A stretch of DNA of 64,000 bases, taken from positions 1 to 64,000 of the forward strand of contig DATAGZ010000004.1 in assembly GCA_036263455.1 (NCBI GenBank), given 5' to 3'. The position numbers and the translations under genes were made by a program. The notes beneath the pieces were generated by a model. The model was given only the letters and a program-made list of their open reading frames with translations. It was not told the DNA's origin and searched no databases. Below are positions 9,723 through 17,375 of the stretch, one piece after another. Source of the DNA: DATAGZ01 sp036263455. GTDB taxonomy: Bacteria > Pseudomonadota > Alphaproteobacteria > Dongiales > Dongiaceae. How positions within the stretch are numbered: the stretch's first letter is position 1; the number at the start of each line of letters is the position of its first letter.

Positions 9723-10471
9723 GCTTCTCCTTCACCCTGACCTCCTACGACCGGGTATCGAGCACGAATGACATCGCCAGGGAATGGGCGGAGGCGGGAG
9801 CAGCAGAAGGGTGTGCCGTTCTCGCGGGCGAGCAGAGTGCCGGACGCGGGCGCCGCGGGCGAAGCTGGCATTCCCCGCGGGGCAACCTCTACCTGTCCTG
9901 GATCGTGCGTCCCGGCACGCCGCCCGCACAGGCGGCGAGCCTCGGCTTTGTCGCGCAAATGGCGGCGGCGGCGGCCTTGTGGGCTGCGACACCGCAAATC
10001 GGAGAACGGCTGGCTTATAAATGGCCCAATGATCTCCTATGCGGTGGCCGCAAGATCTCGGGCCTCCTGCTCGAATCCGATGGCGGTGGCGATTGGGTCG
10101 TGATCGGGATCGGTATCAACCTTGTCGATCACCCGAGGGAGGCCCTCTATCCCACGACCGACCTCATGAGCGAAACCGGGCAGAAGGTGGCCCCGCATGC
10201 CTGCGCGGAGCGGCTTGGCGAAGCCTTCGCGCCGCTCTATGCCGAATGGCGTCACAACGGATTCTCGGGCTTGCGGCCGGCCTGGCGCGCGCGCGCGGCC
10301 GGGATCGGCGGGGCGATTACGGTATTGCGCGGCGAGGATACGCTGCGCGGTATTTTCGAGGATATCGACGAGGACGGGTTCCTGCTGGTGCGCACTATCG
10401 ACGGCATCGTGCACCGCATCGGTGCGGGGGATGTCTTCCCAATGGAAAAAAGCGATGCTGCTCGCCATTAA
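9719..10471 (+). CDS. birA: Biotin--[acetyl-CoA-carboxylase] ligase
   Basis: A 250-residue monofunctional biotin protein ligase that attaches biotin, through biotinyl-AMP, to the carrier lysine of acetyl-CoA carboxylase and related enzymes. The biotin/ATP loop GRGRRGRSWHSP is at residues 43–54, YKWPNDLL lies in the middle, and a small C-terminal SH3-like domain follows. There is no N-terminal winged helix, so it is not the repressor type. The ATG overlaps the nuoN stop (ATGA), and its 3' end overlaps coaX by 17 bases. birA after nuoN is common in alphaproteobacteria. Confidence 0.95.
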   Translation: MSFSFTLTSYDRVSSTNDIAREWAEAGAAEGCAVLAGEQSAGRGRRGRSWHSPRGNLYLSWIVRPGTPPAQAASLGFVAQMAAAAALWAATPQIGERLAYKWPNDLLCGGRKISGLLLESDGGGDWVVIGIGINLVDHPREALYPTTDLMSETGQKVAPHACAERLGEAFAPLYAEWRHNGFSGLRPAWRARAAGIGGAITVLRGEDTLRGIFEDIDEDGFLLVRTIDGIVHRIGAGDVFPMEKSDAARH

Positions 10472-11237
10472 CGCCAATAATACCAACGTCAAATTCGGCC
10501 TTTATCACGGAGACCGGCTGCGCGGAGATTGGCGCATCCGTTCGGTTCCGGGCCGGACCGCCGATGAATACATCGTCTGGCTGTCGCACCTGCTCGCCAT
10601 GCAGGAGATCGCCCCGGTGCAGATCACGGGTGCGATCATCGCTTCGGTCGTCCCCGAAGCGGTCTTCCACCTGGAGCGGCTGTGTCGACTTCATCTTTCC
10701 GTTGTACCCCTGATTGTCGGTAAGGCCGAGGCGGGGATCGAGATTCGCATCGACAAGCCTGCCGAGCTGGGAGCGGACCGTATCGCCAATGCCGTGGGCG
10801 GCTACCTGCTCTTTCGCCGCGCGCTGATCGTTGTGGATTTTGGAACGGCGACGACCTTCGACGTCATTGACGATCGCGGCAATTACATGGGTGGCGCGAT
10901 TGCGCCCGGCATCAATCTCAGCCTGCGCGCGATGCACGAGGCAACCGCCAAACTGCCCCATATCGCGCCTGAACGCCCCGCCCGCGCCATCGGGACGGAT
11001 ACCCTGTCCGCGATGCAGTCAGGGATTTTCTGGGGCTATGTCGGCCTCATCGAAGGATTGGTCGAGCGGATCCGGAGCGAGTGGGGCTCGCGCATCATGA
11101 CCGTCGCCACCGGCGGACTTGCGCCGCTTTTCTTTGGCCAGACCGAGGCGCTCGATCACCACGAGCCGGACATTACTATGATCGGCCTGCGCGAGATATT
11201 CCAGCGCAATCGAGGTTCGCATGAAACCCGCCTCTGA
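10455..11237 (+). CDS. coaX: Type III pantothenate kinase
   Basis: A 260-residue ASKHA-fold kinase that phosphorylates pantothenate in the first step of coenzyme A synthesis. The start MLLAINANNTNVKFGLYHG is at the ATG at 10455, inside the end of birA. The AELGADRIANAVGGYLLF and VVDFGTATTFDVID motifs are canonical. The first phosphate-loop motif, usually D-x-G-N-T-N, reads N-A-N-N-T-N here, so the usual metal-site Asp is Asn. A similar change may occur in relatives, and I cannot tell its effect. The gene overlaps rnj by 17 bases. Confidence 0.94.
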   Translation: MLLAINANNTNVKFGLYHGDRLRGDWRIRSVPGRTADEYIVWLSHLLAMQEIAPVQITGAIIASVVPEAVFHLERLCRLHLSVVPLIVGKAEAGIEIRIDKPAELGADRIANAVGGYLLFRRALIVVDFGTATTFDVIDDRGNYMGGAIAPGINLSLRAMHEATAKLPHIAPERPARAIGTDTLSAMQSGIFWGYVGLIEGLVERIRSEWGSRIMTVATGGLAPLFFGQTEALDHHEPDITMIGLREIFQRNRGSHETRL

Positions 11238-12861
11238 CGCGCTCCTCTTCCTGCCGCTCGGCGGGGCAGGCGAGATCGGAATGAACCTCTCGCTCTACGG
11301 CCATGCCGGCAAGTGGCTGATGCTCGATCTGGGGGTGACCTTCGGCGACGACACGACGCCGGGTGTCGATCTGATCATGCCCGACATTTCCTTCATCCGC
11401 GAACGCGTCCAGGACCTGTGCGGTCTGGTTCTCACCCACGCGCATGAGGATCATATAGGGGCGGTGCCGTATCTCTGGCCCGAACTGCGCTGCCCCGTCT
11501 ATGCCACACCCTTCACTGCGGCCATCCTGCGGCGCAAGCTGCGCGAGGTGGGCCTCGAGGCGGAGGTGCCTGTCCACCTTCTGCCCATGTCAGGCAAGGC
11601 CGAGATCGGACCCTTCGCGATCGAACTCATTACCCTTACCCATTCGATTCCCGAACCCAACGCGGTGGTGATTCGGACGAGCGCGGGCGCGGTCCTCCAT
11701 ACCGGCGATTGGAAACTCGATCCCGCCCCGATGATCGGCGAGCCCACCGACGTGGCGGCCTTGCGGCGCATCGGCGACGAGGGCATGTACGCCATGATCT
11801 GCGATTCGACCAACGTGCTGGTGAACGGCACGTCGGGCTCCGAGGGAGACGTCCGTGCCAACCTCAAGCCATTGATCGCTGCGGCGCCCGAGCGTGTCTT
11901 CGTCGGATGCTTCGCGAGTAATGTGGCCCGGCTGGAGAGCATCGCGCTCGCCGCGCGGGAAGCCGACCGCCAGGTGGCTCTGATCGGGCGTTCGCTCTGG
12001 CGCATGGTCAGCGCGGCGCGTGAAACGGGCTACCTCGTGGGTCTGCCGGAATTCGTGACCGAGGAGCAAGCAGGCTTTTTCCCTCGGGACAAGATCGTGC
12101 TGATCTGCACCGGCTCCCAGGGCGAGCCGCGCTCGGCCCTGGCGCGAATTGCCCGCCACGAACATCCCCATGTCGAAATAGCGGCGGGTGACCGAGTGAT
12201 CTTCTCTTCCAGGGTCATTCCCGGCAATGAGAAATCCATCCTGCGTCTGCAGAATGACCTTGCTCGGCTCGGTGCCGAAATCATAACCGACCGGAATGAG
12301 AATATTCACGTATCCGGCCATCCTGCGCGGGATGAGCTGGTCGCCATGTATCAATGGGTGCGCCCCCAGATCGCAATTCCGGTCCATGGCGAGGCGCGCC
12401 ATCTCGATGCCCATGCGGCACTCGCCAAGGAGTGCCAGGTTCCGCAGGTAGTTGTTCCCCATAACGGGTCATTAATCCAGCTCGCGCCCGGACCGGCAGA
12501 AATCATCGCCGATGTGCAATCGGGCTATCTCGCGCTCGATGGAAACCGACTTGTGCCTTTGGGCACGGTCAAGAGGCGTCAGCGCCTGTCCGCCAACGGC
12601 GTGGTCACGGTGGCGGCGGTTCTCGATCGGCAAGGGGTGCTGCGCGCGCCGGTGCAAATCGTGGCGCAGGGCTTGTTGGACGACGAGGCCGAAGACGCCG
12701 AGGTATGGCGCCAGCTCCGCGAGGAAGCGGAAGCGGCCCTTTTGCCCGCGCCCAACTCCGACCAGGATGCGGCGGAAAAAGTGCGCCTCGCAGTACGCCG
12801 CTGGTTTAACCGCACCTATCAAAAGAAACCGGTCACGACCGTCCTCGTCACTCGGATTTAA
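11221..12861 (+). CDS. rnj: Ribonuclease J
   Basis: A 546-residue metallo-beta-lactamase/beta-CASP nuclease with endo- and 5'-3' exonuclease roles in mRNA decay and rRNA maturation. The zinc motif HAHEDH is at residues 73–78, with GEIGMN near the N-terminus. The beta-CASP motifs include CDSTNVL, the CTGSQGEPRSAL segment and the HVSGHP region. Length is normal for RNase J. It is the last gene of the nuo–birA–coaX–rnj transcription run. The following gene is convergent, 36 bases away. Confidence 0.95.
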   Translation: MKPASDALLFLPLGGAGEIGMNLSLYGHAGKWLMLDLGVTFGDDTTPGVDLIMPDISFIRERVQDLCGLVLTHAHEDHIGAVPYLWPELRCPVYATPFTAAILRRKLREVGLEAEVPVHLLPMSGKAEIGPFAIELITLTHSIPEPNAVVIRTSAGAVLHTGDWKLDPAPMIGEPTDVAALRRIGDEGMYAMICDSTNVLVNGTSGSEGDVRANLKPLIAAAPERVFVGCFASNVARLESIALAAREADRQVALIGRSLWRMVSAARETGYLVGLPEFVTEEQAGFFPRDKIVLICTGSQGEPRSALARIARHEHPHVEIAAGDRVIFSSRVIPGNEKSILRLQNDLARLGAEIITDRNENIHVSGHPARDELVAMYQWVRPQIAIPVHGEARHLDAHAALAKECQVPQVVVPHNGSLIQLAPGPAEIIADVQSGYLALDGNRLVPLGTVKRRQRLSANGVVTVAAVLDRQGVLRAPVQIVAQGLLDDEAEDAEVWRQLREEAEAALLPAPNSDQDAAEKVRLAVRRWFNRTYQKKPVTTVLVTRI

Positions 12862-12897
12862 GCGACTCTCGAAGCTCTCGGGTCTGTGGTGCCTCGA

Positions 12898-14166
12898 TCA
12901 GCTGCGCGGATCAAGCTCCGTCGCGGCCGAGGTGCCCGCACCCTGGGTGGTGACAACCGGCATGGCGACATAATTGCCTTGCTCGCGGGCGCTCTTGGCG
13001 CGCCGGCGCAAGATGCGATAGATCGCAAAGCAGGCGATGGCACAAAAGCCAATTGCCATGATGAGAAAAAGTTTCTCTCCGCCCCAGCGCCCCATGAAAT
13101 AGCCCATCCCGCCCGGTCCTGCCGCCGCACCGAGGCCCCAGGCGAAGAGCAGACCACCCGATGCGGCGACGAAATCCTTCTTCTGGATATAATCATTGGC
13201 TTGGCTCACACCCAGGCCGTAGAGTGGACTCTCGACCATGTTTAAAAGCAGAAACAGGCCCAGCACCCAGCCGAAGCTGGCCTGGGGCAGGCTGTAGATC
13301 GCGAGAGCGATTGCCATCGAGACGAACATGGTAGCGATGATGACCGGCCGCCGCCCATAATGATCCGCGAGATAGCCAACCGGGAGCTGGCCGAGCAGCG
13401 CGCCCGCGGTGCTCATGGAAATCAGGACGGACAGCTCGCGCGGACCAAGGCCGCGCGCTGCGGTATAGACGGGCAGGAGCGCATAGAGGCCGCCGTTCAG
13501 GAAACCGGCCCCAAAGCAGCAGGCAACGCCCAGCGGCGAGATGCGCGAGAGCTGGATCAGACCGAAATGCCGGCGATGGGCGATCTCGGGATTGCCGACC
13601 CGGGTAAGACCCATCGAGACAAGGGACGTCGCCATGAAGATGGCGGCAATAACGAACAGAGTGGGGCCGCGTGCGTCCACGACATTGAAGAGGAGCGGGG
13701 ACAGGCCTGAAACCGCCCAGGATGTGGCGGTGTAAACGGAAAAGAGCCGGCTCCGGCTTTCGGCCGATGCCTTATCATTCATCCAGGATTCGATGACGAG
13801 ATAAGCGCCGGCCAGCGCATATCCCTGCACGATGCGCAACGCCAGCCAGACAAGCGGAGCATGGAACACCACATGGAGTGCAATGGCGTCGGCAGTCAGC
13901 GCAGCGAAGACACACAGTGCACGGATGTGCCCGACCCGATCGATGACGCGATGCGTGGTCAATGAGCCGAGGAGGAATCCTACGGAATAAGCGGAGGAGA
14001 TTATGCCGATCAGCAGCGCATTCACGCCGCGAAGATTGAGCTGGATGCCAATGACGGGATTGAGGAGGCCAAGACCGGCCTCGATCAGTGCAATCGCAAC
14101 CAGAACCGGGAGAGCAGGACGAATGGCATTCCACATAAACGCTAGGCTTACACGGACATGCTGCAA
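12898..14166 (-). CDS. MFS transporter, YcaD-like
   Basis: A 422-residue membrane protein with about 12 hydrophobic helices in two similar halves. The TM4-5 region contains LVIESWMNDKAS, a feature of the YcaD-like branch of the major facilitator superfamily. The loop between TM8 and TM9 has GYLADHYGRRPVI, the classic MFS loop motif. The substrate cannot be read from the sequence. It lies 64 bases downstream of the cupredoxin gene on the same strand and could share its transcript. An internal Met at residue 11 is an alternative start. Confidence 0.85.
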   Translation of the reverse strand: MQHVRVSLAFMWNAIRPALPVLVAIALIEAGLGLLNPVIGIQLNLRGVNALLIGIISSAYSVGFLLGSLTTHRVIDRVGHIRALCVFAALTADAIALHVVFHAPLVWLALRIVQGYALAGAYLVIESWMNDKASAESRSRLFSVYTATSWAVSGLSPLLFNVVDARGPTLFVIAAIFMATSLVSMGLTRVGNPEIAHRRHFGLIQLSRISPLGVACCFGAGFLNGGLYALLPVYTAARGLGPRELSVLISMSTAGALLGQLPVGYLADHYGRRPVIIATMFVSMAIALAIYSLPQASFGWVLGLFLLLNMVESPLYGLGVSQANDYIQKKDFVAASGGLLFAWGLGAAAGPGGMGYFMGRWGGEKLFLIMAIGFCAIACFAIYRILRRRAKSAREQGNYVAMPVVTTQGAGTSAATELDPRS

Positions 14167-14230
14167 AGCACAATCGGCAGCGGCAAAGGCGCAGACGCAA
14201 GCCCGCGCCTCTCGCGCCTAGTGTCACCCG

Positions 14231-14701
14231 TTACGGGGTGACTGTGATGATCTGCCGCATACCTGCCATGAAATGCCCGGGCTGATTGCAAAGAACCAGG
14301 TAGCGCCCGGGTTTCAATGCAAGTGTCAACTTACCGCTCTTACCTGGGGCAAGGTCCTCATCAAGCTCATGCACCTGGCCAAGCTTTTTCTCGTCGAGCT
14401 TGGTGCCATCCTCTTCGGTCGCGAACTCGGCGGTGGTGAGCTGCTCCTGGGTGAGCCTGGTTGGCATAACGAGAAACTCATGAGTCTGCATGGTGGCCGA
14501 GGTGTTGGCGACGTCAAAAGTCACCTCGCCGGCCTTGAGCTCATTCGCGCTCAGAATCATGCCCATCGTTCCGTTGGACTTGTCCCATAGGGTCACGGTG
14601 ACCGTCGTGTTCTTGGTGGCCGCCGCCGCCATACCTCCTATCGCCAGCGTGGCTCCTATTACCAGTGCAATATTGCGCGCGGCGTGTGAAATATATTTCA
14701 T
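14231..14701 (-). CDS. Periplasmic cupredoxin-domain (type 1 copper) protein
   Basis: A 156-residue protein with a Sec signal peptide (residues 1 to about 27, ending GGMAAA). The mature part is a single cupredoxin domain. Type 1 copper ligands are visible as H74 (QTHEF), C138, H143 and M148 in LCNQPGHFMAGM (C-x4-H-x4-M). An acidic insert at residues about 90–117 lies between the strands. A small periplasmic electron carrier or copper-binding protein is the likely role; the partner is unknown. An AAGGAGA ribosome site precedes the ATG. The MFS gene follows on the same strand. Confidence 0.82.
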   Translation of the reverse strand: MKYISHAARNIALVIGATLAIGGMAAAATKNTTVTVTLWDKSNGTMGMILSANELKAGEVTFDVANTSATMQTHEFLVMPTRLTQEQLTTAEFATEEDGTKLDEKKLGQVHELDEDLAPGKSGKLTLALKPGRYLVLCNQPGHFMAGMRQIITVTP

Positions 14702-15057
14702 GGTTTCTCCTTGTCTTGATGGCGCGAATGCTCGCGGTTCGCATATCGCGAACGGCCAAGCTATATCAGTGCCGAGTTACGCCTAACTGACATGTCCGGC
14801 ATCGAGGGAAGGTAAATCTAAAGCCGTCCTCTTGATGGGGGAGGTTTGGACGGGTGTTCTGCATTGCTCTTGCGCGTCATGCCCGGGCATTGTATTCGTC
14901 TGCGCGAGATCACCGGGTCCAAATCCGATGATGACCAAGGGACGAGCCCTCAGGGAGAGGGTAGATACGAAACTCAGTCACGTCTTAGCAGAAAAACCGA
15001 TCTGCGGATTCAGTTTTCTCCCGTCAGGGATACGTGATTTGTTCGTTGGGTTTGCAG
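14702..15057. other. 356-base intergenic stretch, mostly unassigned
   Basis: The region lies between the cupredoxin start and the argJ stop. Apart from the inverted repeat at 14737–14753 it holds no gene I can support. The one longer open frame (14832–15080, plus strand) has no ribosome site and a composition unlike its neighbours. GTTCGT (15041–15046) pairs with ACGAAC (15060–15065) around the argJ stop codon. This could form a 3'-end hairpin, but no U-run follows it. Confidence 0.4.
14737..14753. promoter_or_regulatory. Short inverted repeat upstream of the cupredoxin gene
   Basis: A perfect 6-base inverted repeat, GTTCGC-atatc-GCGAAC, lies 36–52 bases upstream of the cupredoxin ATG on the minus strand. 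Its size and position would suit an operator for a small helix-turn-helix regulator, or a 5'-UTR hairpin. No regulator gene is adjacent, so the role is only inferred. Confidence 0.35.
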
Positions 15058-16275
15058 CTACGAACGGTAATCGGCGTTGATGTCGATATAGCGGTGGGTC
15101 AAGTCACAGGTCCAGATACGCGCCTGACCCTGGCCCACGCCGACATCGACCGCCATATGAATCTCGCGGCCGCGCATGTGACGCGTGACGGGTTCCTCGT
15201 CATAATCGGGGACTCGCATGCCCTGCGCGGCAACCGCCACACCGCCGATAGCAATTCTCAGTCGATCGCGGTCGGCAGCTTCCCCAGATTTGCCGACGGC
15301 CATGACGATTCGTCCCCAATTCGCGTCCTCGCCGGCGATCGCGGTCTTGACCAAAGGAGAATTGCCAATGGCGAGGCCAATCCTGCGTGCCGCCTGATCC
15401 GACTGGGCGCCGGTTACTTCGATCGTGATGAATTTGCTGGCGCCCTCACCGTCGCGCACCACTTGGCAGGCGAGGTCGATGAGCACGCGTTCCAGCGCTT
15501 CCGCAAAGGCCGCCAAGTCGCGCTCGTCGGGAGTGAGATTGCCGGCTCGTCCGCTCGCCAGAAGCAGCAATGTATCATTGGTCGAGGTATCGCCATCTAC
15601 CGTGATGCAATTGAAGCTTGCCGCATTGGCCTTTTCGAGTGCCTGCTGGAGCATTGGCGCGGGAATGGCAGCATCAGTCGCTACGAAGCCCAGCATGGTT
15701 GCCATGTCCGGCGCGATCATGCCTGAGCCCTTGGCAATGCCGTTGATCGTGATCTTTCGGCCACCCATCATCGCGGTACAGGTTGCCTGTTTGGGAAAGG
15801 TGTCGGTGGTCATGATAGCGGCAGCGGCGGCGTGCCAGCCTTCATCGGTGAGTCCCGCGACCAGTTTAGGGATTACCGCGAGGATTTTTTTGTAATCGAG
15901 CGGCTCGCCAATGACGCCGGTGGAGGCGGGGAAAATCTTCTCGGGCGTGCACCCTAGCGCTTCCGCCAGCGCTGTCGCGCAGGCCCATGCCGCTTCGATG
16001 CCCGCCTGGCCGGTAAAGGCGTTGGCATTACCGGCATTGACCAAGATGGCGCGCGCTTCGCCAGCCGCGAGATGAGTCCGACAAAGCAGAACAGGTGCGG
16101 CCGCGGTGAGCGATCGAGTGAACACACCGGCCACGGTCGTGCCGGGCGCGCACTCGATCAAGAGGCAATCATCCCGGTTGCGGTAGCGCAGATTGCAGCA
16201 CAGGCTGGCTAGGCGAAACCCCGCCAAGGCCGGCACCGCCGCAATCTCATTGGGGGCGAGTAGCGAGGCCAGCAT
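15058..16275 (-). CDS. argJ: Bifunctional glutamate N-acetyltransferase / amino-acid acetyltransferase
   Basis: A 405-residue enzyme of the cyclic arginine pathway that moves acetyl from N-acetylornithine to glutamate and, in bifunctional forms, also uses acetyl-CoA. The autocleavage and nucleophile site is intact: KGSGMIAPDMATMLGF, with the Ala-Thr cut before T193. The precursor should split into alpha and beta chains there. The N-acetylglutamate region NAGNANAFTG is also normal. It starts 5 bases after the upstream isomerase stop, so the two form an operon. This order beside secA is common in alphaproteobacteria. Confidence 0.96.
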   Translation of the reverse strand: MLASLLAPNEIAAVPALAGFRLASLCCNLRYRNRDDCLLIECAPGTTVAGVFTRSLTAAAPVLLCRTHLAAGEARAILVNAGNANAFTGQAGIEAAWACATALAEALGCTPEKIFPASTGVIGEPLDYKKILAVIPKLVAGLTDEGWHAAAAAIMTTDTFPKQATCTAMMGGRKITINGIAKGSGMIAPDMATMLGFVATDAAIPAPMLQQALEKANAASFNCITVDGDTSTNDTLLLLASGRAGNLTPDERDLAAFAEALERVLIDLACQVVRDGEGASKFITIEVTGAQSDQAARRIGLAIGNSPLVKTAIAGEDANWGRIVMAVGKSGEAADRDRLRIAIGGVAVAAQGMRVPDYDEEPVTRHMRGREIHMAVDVGVGQGQARIWTCDLTHRYIDINADYRS

Positions 16276-16280
16276 GGCTT

Positions 16281-17216
16281 CTACTGCTTCTGGGTAGGCG
16301 CCTGGGCGCCGGGCTGCGTCTGAGGCGCTGGGGGAGAGACCGGCGTACCATCGAGATTAAAAATTTCGATTTTCGCGGTCTTCTTCAAATCCTCCACGAG
16401 ATTTTCCGCCTCTTGTTCTTCGACCTTTTGGCGAAGCTGATTCTTCAGCTGCGCATAAGGCGGGACAGTGCGATCGCGCTTGTCTGTGACCTTGATAATA
16501 TGCCAGCCAAACTGCGTCTTCACTGGCTTTGCGCTGATCTCCCCCACCTTGAGCGCGAAAGCCGCATCGGAAAATTCCTTTACCGTCGTGCTTTTGACGA
16601 TATAGCCGAGATCGCCGCCGCGGCTCGCCGTTCCCTTATCGGTAGACTTGGCCTCGGCCATCTTCGCGAAATCGCCGCCTTTTTTTAACTGGGCGATTGC
16701 ATCGCGGGCCGATTTCTCGTCAGCAAATAGGATATGAGACACACGGATCTCCGGCTCCGGAGGCGTGGATTTCACGAGATTGTCATAGGTCGTTTTGACC
16801 ATTTCTTCGGTTACTTTAGCTGCGACATATCGGCGAAGAAACACCTCTCTCGCAATTTCCGCCTTAGACTGGGCAAGCCGCTTCTGGTATTCAGGATCGT
16901 CTTCCAGCTTCTCGCCTTTGATGCGATTATTGAGCAGCTTGAAATCCACTAGCCGGTTCACAATGGGAACGTAAAGGGCGCTGGCTTGCTGCTGATATTG
17001 CGGCGGAAGGGCGCGTACCTGGTCAACCACGTCCTGATAGGTGATCGCCTCGCCATTCACCCGCGCCACTACCGTCGTAGGGGCGGGAGCAGCGGCTTGC
17101 GGCGCCGCAGCCGGGGCAGGTGGCGGAGTGACCGCTGGCTGCTGTGCCCAGGCCGGCCCAAAGAAAGCAACCACGGTACCCACCAGGATGCCGGTTCGCC
17201 ACAATGCACTTTTCAT
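16281..17216 (-). CDS. Parvulin-type peptidyl-prolyl cis-trans isomerase (SurA/PpiC family)
   Basis: A 311-residue exported foldase. The chosen start MKSALWRTGILVGTVVAFFG at 17216 gives a clear signal peptide ending AWAQ; the frame extends further upstream but only through the divergent secA promoter region. After a Pro/Ala-rich linker comes a SurA-like N-terminal chaperone segment (ARVNGEAITYQDV). A PpiC domain at residues about 150–260 follows, with the RVSHILFAD and FGWHIIKVTD landmarks. It should assist folding of periplasmic or outer-membrane proteins. A charged, Pro/Gln-rich tail ends the protein. It forms an operon with argJ. Confidence 0.9.
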   Translation of the reverse strand: MKSALWRTGILVGTVVAFFGPAWAQQPAVTPPPAPAAAPQAAAPAPTTVVARVNGEAITYQDVVDQVRALPPQYQQQASALYVPIVNRLVDFKLLNNRIKGEKLEDDPEYQKRLAQSKAEIAREVFLRRYVAAKVTEEMVKTTYDNLVKSTPPEPEIRVSHILFADEKSARDAIAQLKKGGDFAKMAEAKSTDKGTASRGGDLGYIVKSTTVKEFSDAAFALKVGEISAKPVKTQFGWHIIKVTDKRDRTVPPYAQLKNQLRQKVEEQEAENLVEDLKKTAKIEIFNLDGTPVSPPAPQTQPGAQAPTQKQ

Positions 17217-17257
17217 TTTTAAACCCTCGTCTTCTACGAAAATGGCCAGTTTTTTCG

Positions 17258-17290
17258 ATCCATTTAACGGCGAAATATGCCTAAATGGAT
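17258..17290. repeat. 9-base perfect inverted repeat between ppiC and secA
   Basis: ATCCATTTA at 17258–17266 and TAAATGGAT at 17282–17290 are exact inverse complements separated by 15 bases. The pair lies between the divergent ppiC-like and secA starts, upstream of the secA -35 element. It could be an operator for both promoters or a hairpin. No T-run follows either arm, so a terminator is unlikely. Confidence 0.45.
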
Positions 17291-17324
17291 ACCTTACCGC
17301 AAGCACAATCGAGGCGGGCCCGCG

Positions 17325-17353
17325 TTGACAGAGCGGCCGTTGCCCCCTATCTC
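17325..17353 (+). promoter_or_regulatory. Candidate secA promoter
   Basis: A perfect -35 element TTGACA (17325–17330) is followed after 17 bases by TATCTC (17348–17353), which matches the -10 consensus at its first three positions. It lies 22 bases upstream of the chosen secA start. Because the promoter would sit inside the longer open frame, it also supports the ATG at 17376. Confidence 0.5.
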
Positions 17354-17375
17354 TGATGGCAAAGAAAGGTCCCGC

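Noticed and set aside
14224..14241. TCACCC/GGGTGA hairpin at the end of the cupredoxin gene as a terminator
   Set aside because: The stem is 6 bp, overlaps the stop codon and is not followed by a U-run on the minus strand.
14832..15080. 82-codon plus-strand frame between the cupredoxin gene and argJ
   Set aside because: No ribosome site, runs into argJ antisense, and has no domain features.
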